DNA from: Globodera rostochiensis
Lineage: Eukaryota; Nematoda; Chromadorea; Rhabditida; Heteroderidae
Direction: 5' to 3'
Assembly (NCBI GenBank): GCA_018350325.1
Contig: JAEVLN010000006.1
Location: 2,556,693 to 2,620,692, forward strand
DNA length: 64,000 bases
Shown here piece by piece: positions 58,001-64,000 of the stretch. Under the pieces are notes generated by a model. It worked only from the letters and a program-made list of their open reading frames with translations, was not told the origin of the DNA and made no database searches. How positions within the stretch are numbered: position 1 is the first letter of the stretch; the number at the start of each line of letters is the position of its first letter. A program made the position numbers and the translations under genes.

Positions 58001-59452
58001 TTGAATTAGAAAAATTTATGTGCATATTTTGCAATTTTTCGTGCATAATTATGCGCATATTTCAAGATTTTATGTGCATCTTTTTGGTCACCCTAGTATG
58101 GTATTTTTCTTATGAAATTTATTTCATAAAGGCGGGTTCCCATCGAATAGAAATAGGCTATAATTCTAAAAATTTCTTAGCTGCATTGTCTGTGTGCTCA
58201 CACACGGGGATGAACACGTGATTCTAGGCAGAGACAAGCAACCGATTAACGTGAATGAGTTCAAAGATTTGCTCAACGGCCGAAATGCTCCCCTTTTGAT
58301 AGGAAAGAAACTCGTATGTTTTTGATTATTTGCATTTAGTCTGGATCATTTTAATATTTAAATTTTTCAAACTATGAATTAAATTTAGTTTTTCGTCCAA
58401 GCGTGCCGTGGTGGTAAGTTAAATTAAAATATAATTAACATTTTTTGATTAATAAGTAGAGACGAGATTTATATTGACTAAAAAACGCAAAATATTGACT
58501 TAAAATATTACCAAAATACCCATAAATATTGATCAAAAACCCCAAAAAATGCCTTTTCTTAAAAATTTTTTGGAAAAAGTGCCTGAAATATTGAATTTCT
58601 AAAAAAATTTTGCTGGAAAATGCTTAAAAATTGTATTTATCTCAAGAAAATGCCCAAGATATTGCACCCAAAAAGATAGACCTGGCCGTTTTTGAAAAAA
58701 TGTTCATGTTAATATATTTATTTACTCATTTCACAAAAAAATAAAAATGTAAAATATTTTAGACCGTGAAGAGACTGGTACTGGTACCTCGAATGTGACG
58801 GCACCAACAAAAACGGCGGCAGATGTTTCGACACAGAGCCGACCCGGACCCTCAACCACGTAAATGAATTTAAAAAATTAAGATCACCAAATTGAGTCCA
58901 GAAATGTTCGATTTATGGGGGTGTTTTCCATTTTTACTCCATTTTTGTTAAGTATTTTTAAAAATGCAATTTTTTTTTGCGAATTCGGTTACCTTTTGGG
59001 ACGGGAGTGGGTTGGCGTGCCGATAGGCGCCGCCGGAAATTTTTTGATTTTTGATGGATTTGTTAAGAAAATTGATCAAAAAATTGTAAAAGTGCAAAGA
59101 AGCAATAAAATGGAAACACGATTTAATAATCAAAGGTTCATCCCCGGCTGGTTTCAGATTCAACGTAACCACCAACGCGGACTTCCTCATAGAATTTTCA
59201 ACATGCCCACCTTTCAAATCGTGGCGAAATACCGGAACGGGGTCGTGGTGGGTGCAGACGTTATGCACGGTGTTTGGAAGATATGGCGGAGAGGAGGACA
59301 TTTACAGCATGTTCACGCGAGTGAATCGCTTGGTGTCGGAGAAGGTTCGCGCAAAGAAAGACGCTCCTGCTGAAGAGTACAGGCAGACGCCTGAATTCAC
59401 CTCTTCGTTGACGAAGAGGTTCTACTTTTATCCCGGGGTTACCCGTGGATAA
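55098..59452 (+). CDS. Caspase (CED-3-like cysteine protease), apparently intact, 322 aa
   Basis: Eight exons in phase: 55098-55163, 55930-56058, 56114-56278, 56783-56841, 58181-58313, 58389-58413, 58763-58859 and 59158-59452. The short basic N-terminus (MPKKTDKVAKRRHER) has no death-fold prodomain, suggesting an effector-type caspase. Large subunit: YPNFSTPKG, P1-Asp-binding Arg in RTGTK (R90), catalytic His in LTHGDE (H148), catalytic Cys in FFVQACRG (C190). The linker, rich in Thr and Ser, has Asp at D193. Small subunit: SWRNTGTGSWW (R248), VFGRYGGEEDIYSMFTRVN, TPEFTSSLTKRFYFYPG. All catalytic and S1-pocket residues are present. The active site is on a 25-nt microexon. The family cleaves proteins after Asp in programmed cell death. 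The 3' end lies in a 129-bp palindrome. Copies A and B are decayed relatives. Confidence 0.9.
55190..55540. repeat. Imperfect tandem repeat in caspase intron 1
   Basis: Six to seven units of 40-65 bp containing gattcgttctttttcgtg, gtgtcc and aatctttgaaatttgaaatg. Similar units occur upstream of copy B (about 31690-31800). Confidence 0.85.
57345..57640. repeat. Palindromic TTCGAA-family element in caspase intron 4
   Basis: Inverted arms: ctaggtgtaatttggggcgt / gacgcccaggaatacacctag, with gttcgatttcaggtcagggg and its counterpart between. It lies in the 1.3 kb intron between the exons at 56783-56841 and 58181-58313. Confidence 0.8.
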
Positions 59453-59503
59453 AAGTAGACTTCTTCGTTAAAGAAGAGGTGATATCAGGCGTCGCCTGTA
59501 CTC
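59375..59503. repeat. Palindrome made of the last caspase codons and an inverted copy
   Basis: The last 25 codons plus stop form the left arm (gagtacaggcagacgcctga ... ttttatcccgg). Sequence directly after the stop is the inverted copy (ggataaaagtagacttcttc ... aggcgtcgcctgtactc). A G run of about 11 follows. The mRNA would carry a long hairpin across the stop codon. The same structure stands in copy B (about 32785-32898), and in collapsed form in copy A, so it predates the duplications. Confidence 0.93.
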
Positions 59504-59764
59504 GGGGGGGGGGGGAGTGTCCGATCAAAATCGACGTTCCCACGCAAAATACACATTTTAGTATGTATGTTTTTCATAAAACATTATTGTATTACTTTCA
59601 AAAAGTATGAAGTCCCCGAATACGCATTTTATTATGTATTTATGATTTTCATAAAAGCCATTGTGTTACTTTAAAAAAGTATAAAGTCCCCGAATCCGCA
59701 TTTATTATGTATTTATGCTAATTTGTACGAGTTTTGCATAATAGCATTTGGCAAAAAACCGTCA

Positions 59765-60180
59765 GGTGTGCCATTTGTCCTTATTTATAAGATTTGTCCT
59801 TATTTGGACGGTCCTAATCTTATAAATTAAAAATGTCCTTATTTGTAAGTTTTTTCTTATTTTAAGCATCCATCCTTATTTTGTCCTTATTTTCGGGTTC
59901 TCGGGTAAAATCAATAAAGTTTTACTGAAATTAGTTAAGTTTTGAAGATTTTGCGTAATGTTTTGGTCAATTTTTTGCTACAAAACTTCAAAATTTATTC
60001 TTTTCTTTGCATTTTCAAACAATTTTTTCCTTTATTATGCATTTTTTAATTTAATGTTTCTGTAGACAAAAACAATTTGTCCTTTTTATTCAAATTCTGA
60101 TTTTGTACTGATTTCAAGATATTTCGAATTTCGGACCAATTTTCTTACCAAATTGAGTCGAAAATCAAAAAATTTTCTCA
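59765..60180. mobile_element. hAT-type remnant with ATTTGTCCTTATTT word
   Basis: Starts caggtgtgccatttgtcctt and has the same plan as the CAGGGTTGCCAAC family (rigid repeats, then an 'accaattttcttaccaaattgagtcg' core). It stops before the GC hairpin and right arm. It abuts the end of the caspase 3' flank. Confidence 0.65.
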
Positions 60181-60192
60181 TTAAAAAGAATA

Positions 60193-61190
60193 ATGCCAAT
60201 TATTTTCCAAAAATGCACACGCCCAAACTGTGCAGACTTTCTGAAGATCCAACCTTTCAGATCGGTCAAAAAAGTGCCGAGCCTTGGGACAGTGCCATCC
60301 TTGCTGTTGATGGGGTTGTTCAACACCGCCGTCCACCATCGTCAGATTCAAGTCGCTTTGGTCCGACGAAAAACTAAAAACCCAAAAAAAAAAATTCTGC
60401 CAGAGAACTCTGTTCATTAGCGGGTCCGTCGTTCTCAGATACAAGTTCATGCGTCAACCATCTACCAATCGATTTGTCTTATTAAGCTAAGCACGAATCT
60501 GCAAATAAAATTTCTACAAAACCCTTTCTCAAATAATTGAAATGATATTGTATAAATTTTAGCTTTGTGATGCGTTTGGGCGCGTTAAAAACGCGCGCCG
60601 CTCAGTACTCCAACTGAAATCTTACTTTTCTGGGCGCTTCAAAGATCTGTGCCTAATTTAAGAAACTTATTATAAATTTTAACTTTCTTGCAAATTTTAG
60701 TGCATGCAATGGCGGTGGATGATCAGGCAAAGAAAATGTCCAAGCCCTAAGAGAACGTTGTGGACCCGAAGACGGTACGGTAACTGAAACTTTTCATGCT
60801 TGGAATCACAGTATAGAACATATCCAGATCGCCGGATGTGATCACTCATCTTCTGCCTCCTCATCGTCGTTGCCCAATGGGAATGCCGATGCCTTTGGGG
60901 TGGACGGACTTTGTCTTTGGTGTGCTTGGCTGGCTTTCGAATCTTCCAGCAGCGTCAGCATTGGGCCAAAAACGCTCAAATTGGTGTGTAGGCTATTGTG
61001 CCCCCGTCAAATTTATTGTTAAAAAATTGTAAAAAATTTGTCTCCCTCCGGTGGAAACGCGTTTGCAGCAAATCCATCGGATTCTGCGCTTCATTCTCGG
61101 CTCACTGGAACCCGCGGCAGAAGCGAAGCGCAAAAGTGGCACCGACTTAGCCGTACATTTTTTGTCGGGTTGGATTTTATGGACCTTCTG
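60193..61190 (+). other. Possible coding stretches, unassigned
   Basis: Three stretches look less repetitive than their surroundings. They are 60215-60375 (SLLLMGLFNTAVHHRQIQVA), 60710-60776 (acceptor aaattttag, MAVDDQAKKMSKP then TAA) and 61040-61170 (VETRLQQIHRILRFILGSLE). Their GC content rises and possible splice sites exist. No consistent gene can be built, and the middle stretch has an in-frame stop. They may be remnants of one broken gene. Confidence 0.3.
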
Positions 61191-61268
61191 ACTGATCTCC
61201 GTTTGAGTTACCGCTTTGGTGCTTTTGTTGAACAATATTATCAGTTTTTGCATACCGCTCCGTATACA

Positions 61269-61335
61269 TACTCTTGTAATCCCCCCATGGGGGATTATTT
61301 TTCAACCTATTCAGAGTAGGGGGATTACAAGAGTA
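61269..61335. repeat. 17-bp perfect hairpin
   Basis: Arms tactcttgtaatccccc and gggggattacaagagta around a 33-nt loop that contains ccatggggg. Possibly a tiny foldback element. It lies directly before the left end of the next element. Confidence 0.85.
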
Positions 61336-61340
61336 TATAG

Positions 61341-62961
61341 TAGAGTGCGGCGCGGGAGCGGATCCCGCGCGGGATTTTGCGGGATCCCGCTCCGCAATCC
61401 CGCACTTTTTGCGTTTTGCGGGATTTTGCGGGATTAATCCCGCAAATCCGCTCCCGCAAAGATTTCAAAAAAAAATCCCGCAGCGGGATCCCGCAATTTA
61501 GGTGCGGGATTTGCGGGATTGATCATTTTGTTAGTGAATATGTCATTTATTCAAAATTAATTGACATTTTGCCAAACCATTCAAATTAAAGTACAGCTCA
61601 TAACTTTTTTCAAGACCCGCCAATCTTCATAATCTTTATATCAATTGAAAGGCCGTAAGAAGAAGAAGCTATTTGTAAGCATTCGAAAAGCATTGGATAA
61701 AGATGAACAAAATTATGATCAGAAAACAATGAAAAAGTCCGATTTTTACACTTTTTCATTTATAACTTTCTAATAGAGCATTGAACCGGCTCGATGTTGC
61801 TGATATATATCTTCTAATCATTTAGAGCTTTCGAATGATATAAAGTTTATGAAGATTGGTCAGTAATGAAAAAAGTTATGAGTTGCTAAACGTTCCCGAG
61901 ACGCAGTTGGCCAGACGCAGTTGGCCCGCTTCGGGGATTTTTGGTGACGAATCAAGACATAGTGTGGCTAAGTGGTACTGGTGCTGTCCGTAAGATTTGA
62001 GGGTGGAGGTTCAAACCCCTACGCTGCAAATTTATTTCATAGCTTTCAGTGAAGATTTGTACTAAAGTAAACAATTTCTTCTTAATTTTTTCAATCTTAA
62101 AAATTTTTTTGGCATCTTTTTACTTTTTGTATTTCTTTTTTTTTTAGTTGGACGAATTCCAAAACCATAGAAAAGACCAGGCCCGTAGCTAGGGGGGGGG
62201 GCGAGTAGGGGTCATGGCCCTCCCAATATTTTTTGAGTAAAAAAAACCATAGGGGGAACCCTCTCGTTTTGCAAAATTAATAATTTTAGGGCCATTATAA
62301 CAAATTTCATCAAAAAACTCAAAAATTTTTACCGGCGGCGCCTGTCGGCACCGCCTGCCCTCCCCCCCCCCCCCCCGATTCTTAAAAAGGTTCAAAAAAT
62401 TACCGTATTTTTTAATTTTAGGGTGCAATTCCCTTAACAAATATCGTTAAAATCTTCAGAATTTTCTCGGCGGCGCCTATCGGCACCGCCGACCCCAAGG
62501 AGGGGGGGGGGGGGGGGGGAGGCAAGCCAAAAAAAGTCGTTTTTTAGGGGTGTGTTTTCTTCCCCTCTTTATTGCATTATTCATAAAGTAATTTTCGAAA
62601 AAAATGTTTGAACAAAAAAATTCCCACATTGTCAATCCCTGTTAATCCCAATCGCGGTTTTTAAAAAGTCAAAATTCCGATCCCGGCTTTCACGGTTCCG
62701 GTCCCGGGTTAAAACCCCGGTCCCGGCCCTAGTTACAAGTAGTTTCAGACAAATAAGAGCATTCAAAAGATACTAAAATTGAACGATTCGGTTAAGTGAA
62801 AGGTGTTTTGATTTTTTTGAAAAAATCCCGCAATCCCGCCGGGATCCCGCAAATTTAAAATGCGGGATTTGCGGGATTTATCCCGCAAATCCGCTCCCGC
62901 ACGACTTGCGGAAAAAAAATCCCGCAGCGGGATCCCGCAAATGCGATTTTGCCGCACTCTA
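61341..62961. mobile_element. hAT-type ends with GCGGGATCCCGC word
   Basis: Starts TAGAGTGCGGC and ends GCCGCACTCTA. Both ends are dense in gcgggatcccgc words. The flanks (gtatatag, gtgcattt) are not a target duplication, so the two ends may belong to different copies. A SINE, two GC hairpins (62334, 62469) and long C and G runs lie between. A single right end of the family is also at 34690-34786. Confidence 0.65.
61963..62175 (+). repeat. tRNA-derived SINE (second copy)
   Basis: Box A-like tgtggctaagtggtactgg (61963-61981), box B-like ggttcaaacccct (62008-62020), AT-rich body, tail ttggacgaattccaaaaccatag. Same tail as 51298-51525, with a diverged head. Confidence 0.75.
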
Positions 62962-63107
62962 GTGCATTTGTGCCGTTTGTCCACCGATTTTTTTTTGCCT
63001 TTATTACGGTTTTGTTTGAGCTGATTCAACACTGAATTTTCCGATCACATTTAAAATTGAATAAGTGACAGATATAAAAATTGTTTTAAAATTTGAATTT
63101 TAAAATG

Positions 63108-63890
63108 TTAGACCAGAAGTGAAATTTTTTGCCCACCTCCGCCATTGGTGATTACTGCTGCTGGAGGGGGAATTGCCAGTGCTGGCAGCGGGCTGGCAGC
63201 TCTGTTTGCCGCCTCATCATCAGTGTACGTGCCGAAGTCGTCGATGGCAATGTTGGGGATTGAAGGCGCTCGGCGTTTACCACGACCGTTGCCAGCAAAA
63301 TTTTGTCCTTGAAGATGGAAAAAATGGCATATATGTATAATATACGTGCCTTTTTATTTTAATTAATAAATAAACTCAGTTCTAAAGAGATCAAATTTAA
63401 AAAAAAGCCTTTCTGTTCTGAACTCGAGAACAAAAGGCCAAGCTGGAACAGGAAAACACTGGTTTTTTCTGAATGTTAGCATGGTATTATTCTCAACAAA
63501 ATCGGTTAAATTTGTATTTAAACACTTTTTCTTCGGATTGAACAATGTTTTTTCCATTGAATTAATTACCGTTTCCATTTATTGTACCATTTAGCACGGC
63601 AACTGCCTTCTGCAAGGCGACGATGTTCAGTTGCTGCTTGTTTTGATTTGCTCTCATCCTTGCGAGTTCCAGTTCCAACTTTTCAATTCTTTCACTTTCG
63701 ACACATTTGGCGGCTTCTGAAAATTCTTCTGTAAAGAAAGAAAATTTCGATTGCGACTCCCAAAAACGCCTGCCTTTTTCCATGGTGCTGTCATAGGCTT
63801 TTACTAATTTTACACAAACAATGCCTCCAGGCCAAAAAATAATTTCTAATTCTGACGCATAGATAGCTGCGACTCCCAAAAACGATTACC
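63108..63890 (-). CDS. Unknown protein with coiled-coil segment (partial, right edge)
   Basis: Minus exons 63728-63570 and 63307-63108 join in phase and end in TAA at 63108. The first encodes a heptad-like helix (RIEKLELELARMRANQNKQQ ... LQKAVAVL). The second is basic and then Ala/Pro-rich (GKRRAPSIPNIAIDDFG, LPALAIPPPAAVITNGGGG). Upstream coding sequence may continue on the minus strand through 63729-63890 (ASELEIIFWPGGIVCVKL, with ATG codons) into a tandem repeat. The family is not recognised. Confidence 0.6.
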
Positions 63891-64000
63891 TTTTTCCATG
63901 GTGCTGTCATAGGCTTTTTCTAAATTTACACAAACAATGCCGCCAGGCCAAAAAATAATTTCTAATTCTGACGCATAGATAGCTGCGACTCCCAAAAACG
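63753..64000. repeat. 116-bp tandem repeat at the right edge
   Basis: Units starting gcgactcccaaaaacg at 63753, 63869 and 63985 are nearly identical, and the array runs off the edge. Each unit includes part of the minus-strand frame of the coiled-coil gene. Since 116 is not a multiple of three, the frame changes from unit to unit. Confidence 0.93.

Noticed and set aside
60193..60420. Exon of a WD-repeat or ribosome-biogenesis protein
   Set aside because: The resemblance of the HHRQIQ segment is too short, and neighbouring frames are equally open.

Overview
This is nuclear DNA of a nematode, most likely a plant-parasitic cyst nematode (Globodera/Heterodera group). Genes are split by many introns with GT..AG borders. 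The coding content is animal: three receptor guanylyl cyclase fragments, a caspase, a mitochondrial rhomboid protease and a BEL/Pao retrotransposon. One F-box-like gene (38.1-45.1 kb) belongs to a family I know as strongly expanded in cyst nematodes. Most of the remaining sequence is AT-rich and full of G/C homopolymer runs, tandem repeats and small DNA transposons. Exon borders below were read by eye from splice signals, reading phase and family similarity; none was checked against transcripts.

Layout. 0-3 kb: minus-strand 5' half of a receptor guanylyl cyclase (signal peptide and ligand-binding domain), running off the left edge. 3-11 kb: no convincing gene. 11.4-16.2 kb: minus-strand ligand-binding part of a second receptor guanylyl cyclase. 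21.8-22.7 kb: broken caspase copy A (minus). 25.9-29.7 kb: plus-strand transmembrane, kinase-homology and dimerisation part of a receptor guanylyl cyclase without ligand-binding and cyclase domains, with one exon duplicated in tandem. 30-34 kb: broken caspase copy B (plus), invaded by two hAT-type elements. 35.5-38 kb: transposon clutter. 38.1-45.1 kb: F-box-like gene whose first intron holds a 5.5 kb BEL/Pao element with 947 bp LTRs. 46.4-47.2 kb: small charged-protein gene (minus), apparently frameshifted. 48-50.2 kb: two long-inverted-repeat elements, each with a hAT element nested inside. 50.2-51 kb: two core exons of a PARL-type rhomboid protease (minus). 51-52.9 kb: a large hAT-bounded element holding a SINE and a Mutator-like element with a transposase remnant. 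55.1-59.5 kb: apparently intact eight-exon caspase gene (copy C). 60-61.2 kb: unassigned coding-like stretches. 61.3-63 kb: repeats and a second SINE. 63.1-64 kb: minus-strand gene with a coiled-coil segment.

Main themes. (1) Fourteen small hAT-type elements have exact 8-bp target duplications fitting nTnnnnAn. Most have arms built from one short word repeated many times, a different word in each family. (2) A GC-rich hairpin, GGCGGYGCC-TATC-GGCRCCGCC, recurs about ten times between 30 and 62.5 kb inside elements with unrelated termini. (3) A caspase gene exists as one intact and two decayed copies, all derived from a gene whose last codons are followed by an inverted copy of themselves. (4) The orientation of gene fragments between about 11 and 26 kb suggests an inversion that split one receptor guanylyl cyclase.
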